Positions 22,270 through 34,079 of a DNA stretch of 64,000 nucleotides are shown in pieces. The position numbers and the translations under genes are program-made. Positions within the stretch are counted from its first letter, which is position 1, and each line of letters begins with the position of its first letter. The notes beneath the pieces are model-generated. The model saw only the letters and a program-made list of their open reading frames with translations. It was not told the DNA's origin and made no database searches. This stretch comes from Reticulitermes speratus (Eukaryota; Arthropoda; Insecta; Blattodea; Rhinotermitidae): contig JAJKFL010000014.1 of NCBI GenBank assembly GCA_021186555.1, positions 33,104,033-33,168,032 of the forward strand. The letters are read 5' to 3'.

Positions 22270-23765
22270 CTGGATGCGCTGAAGCTTACAAGCGTTGATA
22301 CAGTAATGGGGTTACACTCGGCAGAGAAATATTTTAACTTAGGTCAAAGTAATGTACAATATAGTACATGAAGGCCCTGTAGAGAAGAAAAGGAAACGGT
22401 TACCGTCCGAACTAAAGCTAACAACCTAATTGCCTGCGAAATTACATGATCAACATAATTGTGAAAATGAAGTTTGAAGTCAACAAGCACTCGCAGAACT
22501 TTGGTGGACCCGGTGCATGTAATAGAGGATTCATACAATTCTTAATAGAAACCAAGCAGGTTGGTTTTTCCAGAGAAGGAAATAACTATGACCATGTTAA
22601 CGTTAAGCTTCATCTTATAAAGTTATAAATGCACCATCCACGAACAGATGTTACATTCCATTGATGTAACAAACTGTTATGAGGTGACTGTTTTTCACGA
22701 AAAATGTTGATGTCTTGAGCAAAGAGAAGGCAATTTGAATAGGCCTACATAACTGATCACACTACACAGATTTTTATTGAGAACATTGAAAAGGAGTGGT
22801 CTCAGAATTGATCACTGTGGTACATCAGATTACACTTCATATGGTGAAGAAAGCACTTCACACTAAGGGACACGAAATATTCTCTTGGTGCTGTAACTAC
22901 GGAACTAGCTTATATAACCAGCAAGACGGTCTGCAGTCATTTAGTTTTCGAAGGAGCAGTTCATGTGGAACTAGGTCAAACACGTTGCTAAAGTCAAAAT
23001 AGATGGCATTAACCTGTCGCTGAGAATAAACCAGCGGAGTAATAAAGTCAAGATAAATAACAAGATTAGTAGCGGTAGATTTAGAGTTGATATATCCATA
23101 TAACAGGTATTATATTTGAACTTTAAGTGGCGGGAAACATGTTAATGGATGATAAATTCAAATATTCTGGAAAAGGATTTGAGAATAGAGATTGGCCTGT
23201 AATGACTCACTGAAATCCTGTTTCCTGTTTGAAAGCAGAGAGAAAGGTAACTTGCTTGCAAAGGGCAGGGAAACGTCGCTCAGATAAGCTAAGGTGGACA
23301 AAACGTTTAAGCACAGCTATAAATATATCAGAAACCTCCTTTATAATAACTGCAGTACTATCAAGTCCAACAGGTTTTGAAGGCCATAGGCTATTAATTG
23401 CCTTGAGAACGTTTTAGTCTGAGACAGATGCTAAAAATAAGGAATTAGAGGACCGAAAACAAGTAGAAGAGTCGCGTAATTAATGGTTCTTGAAGACAGT
23501 TTTGAAATAGTCAGCAAAAGCCTCTGTAACTTCACGAGTCTGGGAATTTTTGTCCCTTTTCGTGAATGAAGAAACATATTTCCAAAAATACACAGGATTA
23601 GTCTTGAGGTTATTACCAATACTTTTAAGCCACTGAGGTTTGTCAGATATTAATAGATAAAACTTAAAAGCCCCATACCTTAACAATCAGCTTTTGAAAT
23701 TTGACGTTATCAGGGCGATAACTATAAACATTATTCTTTGTAGTGACACGGGGCAGTCCAGTAGA
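22270..23765 (-). pseudogene. CR1/Jockey-like LINE, RT domain remnant
   Basis: In minus-strand order: KYVSSFTKRDKN..EAFADYFKTVFKNH (23480-23690), LKAINSLWPSKPVGLD (about 23400), SERRFPALCKQVTFLSAFKQETG (about 23270), FDFSNVFDLVPHELLLRKLNDC (about 23000), then LLFAQDINIF, where the FADD catalytic box has become FAQD (22712-22723). Next come CTGSTKVLRVLVDFKLHFHNYVDHVIS and FSSLQGLHVLYCTL near 22350. These are the linker, RT motifs and thumb in canonical order for CR1/Jockey elements. The endonuclease is not visible. Multiple frameshifts and the lost catalytic Asp mean it is dead. Confidence 0.85.
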
Positions 23766-23769
23766 ATTT

Positions 23770-23890
23770 TGTCAAAGTTTCGGAAGAACTGTCTACGATG
23801 AAAATTAATGCAGCAGGTTTCTCTGAAACGTCCGTAAATTTCTACCAGTCTACACGGCCTCACAGTCAGGAGACATTAATGTTAATAGCC
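23770..23890. mobile_element. Foldback (MITE) copy with short loop
   Basis: GTTTCGGAAGAAC (about 23778) faces GCAGCAGGTTTCTCTGAAACGTCC (about 23812-23835), followed by GTAAATTTCTACCAGTCTACACGGCCTCACAGTCAGGAGAC, the family's outer arm. The left outer arm is missing or diverged. Confidence 0.55.
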
Positions 23891-24944
23891 AATTTGCTTG
23901 TGAGAATTCCGACTCCCACGAAGTTCGTAGAATATTACATTGATTGCTCGTACTGAGTTAGACACTTTCCTCAAGACAAACCAGTACAGTAGCAGCAGAA
24001 GACATTGATAAACGAAGCGACTGACTGACAGATACAAGACGTACTGCCGTTACAGAAGACACAAACAAAGCGGCACTTAAGTTCAAAATTACTGCCACCA
24101 TATAGTAGCACTGAGAATTATACTGTATCTGTGCTTGTGGAAATTTCCGTTAAAGCACGAGTTGCATATGTGTTGCAATCTTGCATAAAATATTAATAGA
24201 CAATATAAATTTTAATGTTCTCCCTCGATAATGCAAGATTTTAATTACGATACTCTACACTGTTCTCGTTCGTGTGAAACAAATGTAAACATGAAGTACC
24301 AACACGTATTATCTTGCAGAGAAATGCTGCGTAGGCTCAGCACATACAGGTATACATAGCAGCAATTTGTCGTCCCCTATTACAGAAGGATAGTTTATCT
24401 AAAATTTCTACTTGTTACGCAGTTTCTAGCACACATTTATTTCTGCTCATACAGTTCATTGCACATTTCGTATCGTAAGCGTTTAAGCTGGACATATTAA
24501 CGTACTCGAATGTAATTGTCTTCAGAGTCTGATAGTATGGAGCATATACTATTTACTGATTCACAATATTCAGGTATGTGACGCTGAGTGGTTTACTAAG
24601 TAGATACCAAAGTTCTAGAGGCTCCTGCTGCCTACTAGAGTACCGTATAATATGAATATTTAAGTGTCACATCCCAGAACACAATGAATCCCACGTACGT
24701 AGGACGGTAGCAGGGTCGACAGCGATTAAAGGCGTCTGGGACACGACGCAGTGTCAACTATTAAAAAGTACCCGATCAACGCAGTGCCATATCCCAGAGA
24801 CTTGAATCTTCAGTTCCCTAATAGGTTAAACTAGTTCCCTCGTCAAACCTCAGACAGCTAGTTATGGGATAAAATTGCCTTCTGTTTCATTTAATCCGAA
24901 CACCTTCACGTCTGCCATTACATTCTCTTTACAGTCAGTTGTGT
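23891..24944. other. No recognisable feature
   Basis: AT-rich sequence, no supported ORF or repeat. Confidence 0.4.
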
Positions 24945-25345
24945 CCAGTACACACTCTATCTTTTAAGATCCATTTTACGCACAATATGATTTTCCCATG
25001 TACTTTTAGGTATACTAAACCACCTTTTAATCGAGACTTTTCAATTAATATTTTGTATGAATTTATTTCTCCCATGCATGTTAAATATCCCATCTGTCAC
25101 AAGCTCTTTAAATTATTTATTGTAACAAAATCAGGAGAACAATAAATTATAAAGCTCTTCATTTGCAGTTTTTTCCATCCCTTTGTTATTTCTCCCCTCT
25201 TATGAATCAGTGGTCTCCTCAGTACATTGTTCTGCTAACCCTCAGTCTTTCCGTACAGTGAGAAACCATGTTTGGCAGCCAGGAAGCAGCAGATGATACT
25301 TATTTTCTCCTGTGTTATCATATCTGCAAGGACCTACCCTATTTT
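24945..25345 (-). pseudogene. RTE-like LINE, diverged C-terminal copy
   Basis: DNA-level alignment to 44.15-44.48 kb holds in the same order. Here AGATCCATTTTACGCACAATATG aligns with AGGTCCATTTTAATATTATCCTC, then GTACTTTTAGGTATACTAAACCACC with GCCTGGGTCTTCCAAGTGGTCACC, and CTCCTCAGTACATTGTTCT with CTCCTCAGCACCCTATTCT. GAGAAACCATGTTTGGC aligns with GAGACCAAGTTTCAC. The reading frame is lost throughout, so it is much older than the 44-kb copy. Confidence 0.6.
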
Positions 25346-25544
25346 TACATAGCAGAGAGGAAGTTCGAAATTTTCTGATTAAAGTGACAGCACGCATTCC
25401 TCAAAGTTAGTCTTATTTAACTTCTTCTAAGAATATACTGCCTTAGGTTCTGTCTTTATTCTTATAAAGCATGAGAATCACATTAACACATACATATATT
25501 TTATGGAAAAAATGCTACGTTTTTGGGAGTTTTTACGAATTAAA
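25346..25544. other. Spacer
   Basis: No feature seen. Confidence 0.4.
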
Positions 25545-26235
25545 AGAGAAAAGTGGATACCTCATCTGTCTACCTCCGATTGTCCAATTTTCGTAAAATT
25601 CTGTATGGGAGTCCGTTAAAAAGTCGTCGATCAAGCATTACTTAGGTGAAAGTCGACTATGTGACAGTCACACTTTACTTAAGGGCCTAAATGAATTTCA
25701 ACCCTTTCTCTCTACATTTCTTGAACAGTGTGTGTAAAATTCAGTATTGAATATCTGCACGTAATTCCGTTGGAACTTTTGATTGCCATAAATTCGGTTT
25801 ATTGAAATACATACTTTATTTAAGGGCTTCTTAGAAGTTTAGCGAGTACTGTATGTTCTACATTCTTCGCCCTGTTTGGATAACGTATGGCAGAGGACTT
25901 ATCTATAAGAATGTAATACGTGATATGAGTTACTTGCAAATCGGCGCAGTGAAAGCCGCAATTACGTTAAGATCGTAAATTAATTTCTGTACGTACTTTT
26001 CACTTTTCTTGTCTCATTTGTATGAAATTCGGCATAAGGGATCTGCACATAATGTTGTTGAACATTTATGGGTTTCGTGAAAATCGGCGCAGGGAAGGTC
26101 GTACTTTTCTTATGGGGGTAAATGAGTTTACATTTACACATATACCGTGAAAGCGTGTGAAATTTTGAAAGTAACGAAAACTCTGGCGAGTTCTGTGTAC
26201 CACTTCATGGAGAGCAAAATTTGCTGTCTTGTTGA
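25545..26235 (+). repeat. Dispersed interspersed repeat, copy 2
   Basis: Shares with 1.56-2.17 kb the ordered motifs CTTAAGGGC, ATGAAATTCGGC, CGTGAAAATCGGCGCAGG, the ACATATACCGTGAAAGCGTGTGA block and TTTTGAAAGTAACGAAAAC. Inside the copy, phrases such as 'TACTTT...CTTAAGGGC' and 'AAATCGGCGCAG' recur about every 150-170 bases, so an internal tandem origin is likely. Confidence 0.55.
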
Positions 26236-27486
26236 ATGTCAAACTAGGCAGCACGTAATGTAATCACTGTGCATTACATGGCTCCTAGACATTCCGCAAA
26301 CAACATATTTTGAAGTTGATGATGGTTCGTTTCTAAATATGAGCCGTACCGTTTAGAGATTGTGAATTGCATATTATTAATGCTCTTAACTTGTGAGTGA
26401 AAATGGCTTTGGTATTGAGCCATCGCTAAAAAATAACAGACTTATACGTTTGAGACTTCTGTTAGCATTAAGAGATTTTGTAAAAAGCTTGCTCAAAAGT
26501 AGGAGGTAACGCGAATTTTAAGTTTGTCATGTTTGTATGTATGTATTTAAAACATCGCCTTTGTGTGCGTGACAGCATAGAGAATCGATAAATGCCATAA
26601 ATCGATTGTTAGGGTTTCTTGTGACTGAACGTCGAGTAAAGCGTTCATATTTTACTTCTTTGTATATATTCAGTCTCAATACAATTTTCCGTGTTCGTTT
26701 ATCTGTGAATAAAATGGCGGAGTAGCTTATGTTGGGAAGTGGAAAGAATCGTTCTACCCTTCCCCTTTCAGTTTTCTGACATTTTCTTTTTTCGCTTTTC
26801 TGTTTGTCAATTTTTTCTACCATTCCTGTTCTTTTTCCGACGTGCATTCCTTTCCACCTTATTGCTCTCTGCCACAGAATTTCAACATTCAAAACTTGAA
26901 GCATTATTTTATTTTTCTTTCTTCCTACTTCATACCCGTCATCACTCCTTCGACGGGTCCTACATGAAAGTTCCTTTTTATCTTCGTTTGTTTTCTCAAA
27001 GTTTGATTCCTGTGTTATTTGGTAACCTAAGGATTCTCTTTCCTTTTCTTCACTTCGTTTTTTTTAAAGTAAAACATTGTGAAACATAGGGCTGTCTTGC
27101 CATGCAGCGGCTGTAAACCAGAGGAAAAACTTCCCCCGTAATTTCTGCGCCTTCTCAAGAAAAATATTGCATTTGCACTGTTCTCAAATTTACATCAGTA
27201 AATTGTGAGAGACAAAAGTTGTGTCTCTATTAGTTTCGCTTTGCATCGGAAGAAATAAACCGAAATTGTGGCATTTTCTATACTAATTGGGATAAGTCTC
27301 TTTTCTCCAGTATTGTGTTTTGTGCAGAAATAAAAGGAAAAAGGTAAAGGTCGAGCAGAACGCGGCTGTGGAAATCCAGCACAAGCTAGATTTACAAGAT
27401 GCTGAGAAGTTTGTGGTTTCCGCGGCGGTGATTTGGAAGAGTGGGGTTTGCAGGGGAAAAGCACCAAAGTGCAAGTACAAGAAGTA
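26236..27486. other. Unassigned region with 116-125 codon ORFs on both strands
   Basis: The two longest ORFs (26527-26904 minus, 26739-27089 plus) overlap each other in a pyrimidine-rich tract and show only low-complexity Phe/Lys-rich sequence. No domain is seen. Confidence 0.4.
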
Positions 27487-27775
27487 GGGCCGTGCCATGG
27501 CTCAGGCGGTTAGTCGCAGGCCTCTCACCGCGGAGGCCCGGGTTCGATCCCGGGGTCAGTCCATGTGGGATTTGTGGTGGACAAAGTGGCACTGGGACAG
27601 GTTTTTTCCCCAAGTACTTCGGTTTTCCCCCGTCAGTTTCATTCCACCGGTGCTCCATTACACGGAAAAACAGAGAAAACACCTAATCGTCATCAAAGGG
27701 TTGCACAATAAGCTTCAAGGCTGCGGTGCGTCCGTAGCATCTGCTGCGGGACCCTTCACCACAAAAAAAAAGTAA
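27487..27775 (+). repeat. Glu-type SINE, best preserved copy
   Basis: The head GGGCCGTGCCATGGCTCAGG, CGGTTAGTCGCAGGCCTCTCACCGCGG and CCCGGGTTCGATCCCGGG resembles tRNA-Glu with a CTC anticodon region. The body includes GTGGGATTTGTGGTGGACAAAGTGG, TACTTCGGTTTTCCCCCGTCAG and GGGTTGCACAATAAGC, then a poly-A tail (27761-27771). Pol III A and B boxes are intact. ORFs running through it come from the SINE itself. Six other, more degraded copies are in this window. Confidence 0.9.
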
Positions 27776-27784
27776 AAGAGGTAA

Positions 27785-28048
27785 AGCACAGGCCAGGACA
27801 GGCTCCCAGATTTCAAGGCTATCGGCACATGAAGGTTGGAAGGTTGTCAGCCCTACGCACCGGTCACCTTCACCCCCCAGGAAATATTTCTGGTACTCAT
27901 TTCTGTTATGGCTGAGTCAACCCGAGGGCCATTGTGCGGCCGGAAAGATGATGTCAATGAAAAATTCCAATGACCCCCTCGGGAATCGAACCCGTGACCT
28001 TCCGGCTTGTAGCATAGTGCCTCAACCAACTGTGACACCGCGAAGGCG
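27785..28048 (-). repeat. T-type SINE, adjacent to Glu-type SINE
   Basis: The minus-strand head CGCGGTGTCACAGTTGGTTGAGGC and CACGGGTTCGATTCCCGAGG (B box, about 28000-27980) is tRNA-like. The body TCATTGACATCATCTTTCCGG, CCCTCGGGTTGACTCAGCC and TGCGTAGGGCTGACAACC matches 19.31-19.59 kb. Its tail, read on the minus strand, includes CTTTACCTC and runs up to the poly-A of the Glu-type SINE, suggesting insertion at that tail. Confidence 0.8.
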
Positions 28049-29854
28049 CACGTACTTACACTAATTTGTGGAAATGTCACATGTTATTTGATTATAAAAT
28101 TATTATAGCCTTCTATGTGCATGTAACTCAGAATACAAGATAGTAAAAAGATTAAATTTCCATTTATTTTTGTGGGTGTGAAACATATTTTGCTTGCGAA
28201 AATATTACAGTATTACAATATAGGATTTTAAATCTTCGATCCTAAAATAAAGAATGCCGCTTTTCACCTATAAGACTAAACGTCACCACAACCTTAAAAG
28301 GCCAAATTATGAGAAATTAGAAGTGTTTAAAAAGTAAATGTTTAGGGGAAATTGTTGGACCTGCGAAGGAAGAGGTAAGTGAAGAGCTCAGAGTGTTACA
28401 CAAGCTTCAGGATATTTCAGGAACTGAAACGGACTCCTTATTCCGGGCCCATCATAGTAGGCTTTCCCCTTTTTCCATTTCACCTGAAGCAGTAGGCAGG
28501 CCTGGCCTCTGAAATGTGGAACGTTTGGCCTAAGACCTTCAGTAGGCCTAATGTTCAAAATGTGAGTCACAAATGTGACAATATGTCAGTGGTGTCACAG
28601 CGCGGCTGGCGCAAGTCGTCTGTAAAAAAATAATGTTCAGGTAGTTTACACGAATGTGAGTCTGACAGTGAACGGCGTTCTAAAAGATTTTTTAAAGCAA
28701 GGAGGCACAGAACTAACTAAACTATCCAATCCGAATTGGATGAACAGATATCAAATAAGGCAAAAATGTTTTATTTTATTTTATTAAGTTGCCTCCAAAA
28801 TTTCCGCTCTCAATGCTCGTCTAAATTGCCACCCCAATCATACGTCATCATCAAAATCCTTTAACATTGAGAAACTTGTTGACTAAGCCTTCAAGGCCTT
28901 GTGGTCACTTCACGTACCGACAGGTTTCATATTAAGAATTTCTATATTCAATCCACAGAGTGTAGTGGTAAATCTTGTATAGTTGTAAGAACAATTAGCC
29001 ATTAGCTTCCTGTATAACATAAACTGACTGGTTATTATAATGGAGACGGAGTGTTTTCTGAGGGATACGAACTGTATCTCAAAGTATAATTCAGGGTAAT
29101 CTTAATTCTTAAATGGCTATTAGATGTGACATTGTGTTGTCAGTAGAGTTGGGCAAGAGTGGGGTTGGTACATAGTTAGGATAGGACAGGTAAGGAATGC
29201 GAATAAGAATGTGGTGGGAAACCCACCAAAAACCTTCACTTGTGTGATCAGAATGAGCTCAGACTATAGTATTAAAACCTATCTTAGGGTGGTACAATGT
29301 GATTGTGAGATGTAGATGTGACTAGTTCAGGATCATGTACAGTACTAGGGGCGGATATTAAGTGTCAGACTGAATCTTTAAATATCATTTAGATTAATCC
29401 TGGCGTTTATATGGTTAAACGGTTTTAACACATAGTAGAATTTATCTCCTGTATGTCGGAAATTCCTGCATCGAGTTGTCACACTGTCCAGAGTTTGCTT
29501 TGAAATTTGAAAAGGATCAACCTGGATATCATCAGGTTTCAGGAGCTAATACCCTCTCCCTCTACCCTGACGAGAACGGTCATTAAAAATTAACGACTCA
29601 ACACATTGCATCATGGAGGGTGGGCGGGGGAAGCAAACGCAATTCAATCGGGCGCGATGGAACGTGACACAAAAACTTGTTAACAGACACATAGGATTTC
29701 TTTTACACAAATCAGTTTTGTTGACCGTAAAATTGCACTTGTACTGCATGTCAGTTCTGTATTCTTTCCTTCTTTTAGAGATCGGTTGGTTTACACTTTG
29801 GTGTTGGTTACAGTAGTTAATAACATAAATGTAACGTATGTCTCTGCATGCGTC
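28049..29854. other. No recognisable feature
   Basis: Long AT-rich stretch. ORFs of 60-67 codons lack domains. Confidence 0.4.
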
Positions 29855-30030
29855 AGGGTCCGCTTCTAGTCTTAATGATGGTTTCGAGATTAACCACCCT
29901 CTTATCTATCACGCGGGATCGGTTTCGATCCCATTCCCAAAATGGTACACTGGGGCTGGTATTTTTGCGAGCACTTTGGTTTTTCCCTGTCAATAATCTT
30001 TCCAGAAGTGCTCCATATTCATGCCGTGGG
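29855..30030 (+). repeat. Glu-type SINE, degraded
   Basis: GGATCGGTTTCGATCCCATTCC corresponds to the B-box region. CACTGGGGCTGGTATTTTTGCGAGCACTTTGGTTTTTCCCTGTCAATAATC corresponds to the 'CACTGGGACAGG...AGTACTTCGGTTTTCCCCCGTCAG' block. Missing tail. Confidence 0.6.
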
Positions 30031-30044
30031 CCCGTCAGCGGCCA

Positions 30045-30150
30045 CAGTGTCACAAAGACACAGTTTCACAAAGACACAGTGTCACAAAGACACAGTTTCA
30101 CAAAGACACAGTGTCACAAAGACACACGTTTCACAAAGACACAGTGTCAC
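30045..30150 (+). repeat. 16-bp tandem array, six or more units
   Basis: Units of the type AGTGTCACAAAGACAC alternate with AGTTTCACAAAGACAC, which makes a 32-bp higher-order period. One unit carries an extra C. The array starts immediately after the degraded SINE and decays at about 30150. Confidence 0.9.
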
Positions 30151-32189
30151 CCGACCACAAGACTAAGAAAAATAAATAAGCTAAACAGCCAACCAAACAA
30201 CTAGTCAGATATGTTCTGTAACTTACTGATTTTAGGATTCGTAGACATTCTTAAAATATTTGAAGCTCTTCACTTCGCCACTGTTAATTAACATGTTTAC
30301 AAAAGCCGAAATTGAACACCGCCCTCAACAAGTTAGCTGACGCACTGCATTTCTGACTCTTTTTTAATATTATCTTCACATTTTCCGCTGGATTTCCCAC
30401 GTGGCATTTTGTCTTGATTTATCAAAAACAAGTCATGCATTTTCCTTATCATTTCTTCAAGAAGTAGAGATGGAACTGAAATTTCAACTTTGTTTCTTTT
30501 TGCAGTTTACTGAACTGAGAATAATGAAAGGGGCTGTATATGTAGTACGCATTATGGCATATAACAAATGCACGCGAAATTTTAGACTCAAAGCCTGAAG
30601 GGAAAAGTATACACTTGGGAGGCTTAGGTATCGATGGAACAGCAAAATATAATTGAATCTTGAAGCAGTAAGGTATGAGGGCATACACTGAATTTAATTG
30701 TTTCAGGATACAGTTGAACTGCAGCGTTTGTGAACATGCTTCGTATTCTGTAAAGGATGGATAAATTCTCGACCAGGTGTAGCAATTTCTGCTGCATATA
30801 CTTAAACGGGGCCGTATGAAATTGAAATATTTTCTTTTCATGGAGTGTTCACGTGTGTAAAGATAATAAACCTTTCTGGATAGTCAGTATTTTAAAATTA
30901 TGGTAATATTTAAAATTTTTATGTAATCCCATGTGTTTGGCAGAATTCTTCCACATTCAGGGGCTATAAATAGATAAGCGTTATTTAAAGTTTAACATTT
31001 AAAATTAAACGCTTTAAACGCCTATTTCACCTTCGCGTGTGTTCCTGAAGCTAATATCTGATTATTAATATATGATTGTTATGTTCTTAAAACTAAATAA
31101 ATCTACCAGAACTGAGAAACTTAAGTGTGAATTGATTCTTATACTCTTGCCCTAATGATAACAGCACGGAAAGGAAGAAATAATGACTTTATAATATAAT
31201 ATATTACACTTCTACATGCAAATTTTCCTTTCAAATAAGAATGATGAATAATAAGATTAAGTAGGTCCATACTCCAGGAATTCATTAATAAGGAAGCTTT
31301 TTTCTTTACGAAAATAAGCATAATATTTTATTGTCTTTCGTATAAGTGTATTTTTGTCTCGAATACCTTCATTATATTTTTGCCAAATAATTTGGTGGTA
31401 AGATAACTAAATAACTTTCTTATATGACTGTATGTTATATAATGCTAAGGAGGGAAAGCAGGGAGGTGGCACGTAAGTAAAATAAGAAAGGGGAAGAAAT
31501 TGACTTCAGAAAAGGATGATAATGTATAAGAGGATTTCATATTCCATTTGTTTAAGTACTCAATTTCTACTGCAACTAAATGAAATTTTACGGAGAAGAT
31601 CATAAATTAAAGCGTTTTTAATTGAGTGCTGACGTGAAAGAACAGTTGTGCATTGATTACATGCTACAATGACATCAGTGCTTTATCTTCCGTGGTGGCG
31701 GGACTAACTTGAAAGTCCGACACTGGCTTAACTGATTAAAAAATCGCTCACGTTTATTTCAAGCGAAACATTATAAATTCAGTACACACACTCATACTGA
31801 GTACAGACATAATACGCACTTTAAACTCATCACATCTATGCCTAGTTCTACCCAATTGTCTCCTCCCATTAGTACTTCAGAATACAATGCGTATTTCTCA
31901 TGTCTCGTTGTTCCATTATGTTCCGTGTATCTTTTCCTCCCTGATTAGATAATTCTAATAAAACTTGGTAAGTATTTATGTCGTTTCGCAACAAATTTGG
32001 TAACAATGGGTTGTCTGACGAAACTGAAATTCCATCGTTGGAATACTACCAATTTTCTACCGTGTTCGACTCTTTATTCAACATATTCGCAGGTATTCTG
32101 CTTTTCGGGATGCCGTCTTTTCAGTCCGAAACTGCAGATGCACCATTCCGTGGTCGCTAGGGGAACACTTAACGTGGATTTAGCTAGAG
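30151..32189. other. No recognisable feature
   Basis: AT-rich region. The longest ORF is 130 codons on the minus strand (30449-30841) with no domain. Confidence 0.4.
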
Positions 32190-32619
32190 CAGTAATCCTC
32201 AAAGCATAGTCCGTGGACCCAAGGGAGTCTGGAAGACCTTGCCAGAGGGCCTGCGAAGTTATTATTTTCTTCCCATTCAAAGTCAGAGGAAAGATATGTT
32301 GAATAATCTTAATGTTCTGCAAAATCAGTAAATCTTACTCAGTTGAAGATAAAGTTTTTCCTGTAGGTTTTTCCTAATGTTAGTTTTATTGTCATTACTG
32401 CAGGGGAAATCATAACCTTTGTAATGAATTTTTACATTTACGTAGTAAAACCTTTTTATATTTTAAATATATTTTTGTTTGCAATTATTATAACTTTAAA
32501 TGTTAAAGCGACTTGCGCCTTAGCGGCTTTTCAACGTGGGAGAGTTCTGGAGAGGAGTTTCGCAGAATTGGTGGAACTTTGTCATGTGTCCGCAGTACGA
32601 GAAGGATTGAGAACCAATG
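32190..32619. mobile_element. Candidate hAT-like MITE, 430 bp
   Basis: The left end CAGTAATCCTCAAAGC, then ATAGTCCGTGGACCC and GGGCCTGCGAAG, is typical of hAT MITE ends. The right end is GGATTGAGAACCAATG. The ends are imperfect inverted repeats. Flanking octamers AGCTAGAG (32182-32189) and GGTTAGAC (32620-32627) match at 5 of 8 positions, so the duplication is doubtful. The 95-codon ORF from 32424 overlaps the right end and is considered chance. Confidence 0.45.
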
Positions 32620-32769
32620 GGTTAGACTATAATAAAAGACAGTTCCTGAAATTTCGTATACTACTCTTGCCTGAGTCAAGTGTGTGCTACTTCCAGGACG
32701 ATAAAAACTAGCTTAATTTCTTAAGAACAAAGTTTGTAGGCGTTTAGTATTAAACCTGTGATATTTTAG

Positions 32770-32860
32770 TTTATCAAGGCAGTGGCAGTGAACATTGCTG
32801 TCGAAACGTCGGAACCATCTACCACTCTACGACGTTAGATTTCAAAAGACAAGTTAGTCC
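32770..32860 (+). mobile_element. Foldback (MITE) fragment
   Basis: GCTGTCGAAACGTCGGAACCATCTACCACTCTACGACGTTAG matches one arm of the family from its GAAACGTCGG core to the CTACACGACGTC block. The other arm is absent. Confidence 0.5.
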
Positions 32861-33409
32861 GATGTATTATTTTACTGTGCTGAACCATTCATAAAGTTTA
32901 TGCAGACTGGGAAATAAGACAAGATTATAATGTGAAAAAGCTTATGTCTATTGCAATAGAAAGGTTTTCTTGTTGGAACTTTTAATAGAAAGGGACTGGC
33001 ATTGGATATCAACTAAGTAACTCGTTGTTCGAAGTGAGTTTGCTTACGGCCTTTCGACAGCACTGTCGGGATCCTAATGTCATGTACCTCCTATCAACAT
33101 GTTCAGATTAACCCTTTGAAGCAGAGTGGTAGCCACGTGTACCACCTGCTTCAACACTCAAAAACTCTAAATTTGCCCAAACAGTACATTTACGTGTTTT
33201 GAACAATTTTCACAACAAACCCCTCTTTTTTCCGGTTATCTGTAATGGAGTCGCATTGTGTTTACCGTGACGTAGGAACTGAATTTGTAACGTGCTTTGA
33301 TAAATTTCACGCTTCAAAATGGTACAGTGTTGCTGTTTAACTTGCTATACATTCTGTCTCACCCACCGGTACATCCTCCTTGAGAATCAAATGTTTTTAT
33401 CATGACTTA
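32861..33409. other. No recognisable feature
   Basis: 33052-33072 has TTTCGACAGCACTGTCGGGATCC, perhaps a foldback scrap. Otherwise unassigned. Confidence 0.35.
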
Positions 33410-33735
33410 TTTCTGAAGGAAAGAACCTGCACGACGAGGAGCTTCACGTTTTATACTCTTCATGAAATATTAACCATGTAGATGGGCCGGAAGAGTAGCA
33501 CGTATTGGGAGAAGGAAGGTGCATTCAGGGTTTTGGTGGCGAATTCCGAAGCAAAGATACTACTAGGAAGACCTAAGCATAGATGGGAAGATAATATTAA
33601 AGTGGATGTTCAAGAAATACTATGGGCTGCCGTGGACTGGATTTATCTGGCTGAGGATATGGACACGTGGCGATTTCTGTAAATGCGGTCATGAACTTAC
33701 GGGTTCCGTAAAATTCAGTGAATTTCTTAACTAGA
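33410..33735 (+). pseudogene. RTE-like LINE, 3' terminal part
   Basis: The ORF at 33482-33682 reads EGAFRVLVANSEAKILLGRP, then KHRWEDNIKVDVQEI, VDWIYLAEDMDTW, equivalent to the usual [31 protein letters not shown]...DWI.LAQDRDRW end. The segment before (33412-33480) gives HEEL-type and LYSSxNI-like fragments in another frame. After the stop, ATGCGGTCATGAACTTACGGGTTCCGTAAAA corresponds to AMNLRVP-stop. Among the LINE 3' ends here this is one of the least disrupted. Confidence 0.75.
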
Positions 33736-34079
33736 TGACGTACTGTTAGGGCTTAAAGGACTCTAATCCGTAAAGTTAGTTCGTTAATTAGTTAACTTGG
33801 TTCCGGACACTTTGATTCAGGAGGTCAGATTTGAAGTTTACGTGAGGCGAAAATTTAGGTCGTAGTTTTCTGGGTTATGACATAGAGCTGACTCGTAGGT
33901 ACTTATCAGAATTTCAGAGGAGCCTGCGGCCTCCGTCTGCGTTGTATAAATTACTACATACGGGATTCTATAGTGTCAACCAAAAATAGCAATATTTAAA
34001 CTCTAGATCTGTGGTTTTCCGTCACGTTTTAGGGTCACTTTTTTACACTTATGAAAGAATACAGGAATTAGTGTAGTGA
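33736..34079. other. No recognisable feature
   Basis: Spacer without ORF or repeat match. Confidence 0.4.

Noticed and set aside
27441..27775. 81- and 92-codon ORFs
   Set aside because: They are readings of the Glu-type SINE.
32424..32711. Tc1-like transposase N-terminus (AFQRGRVLERSF)
   Set aside because: The similarity is short and the ORF overlaps the right end of a candidate hAT MITE, which explains it better.
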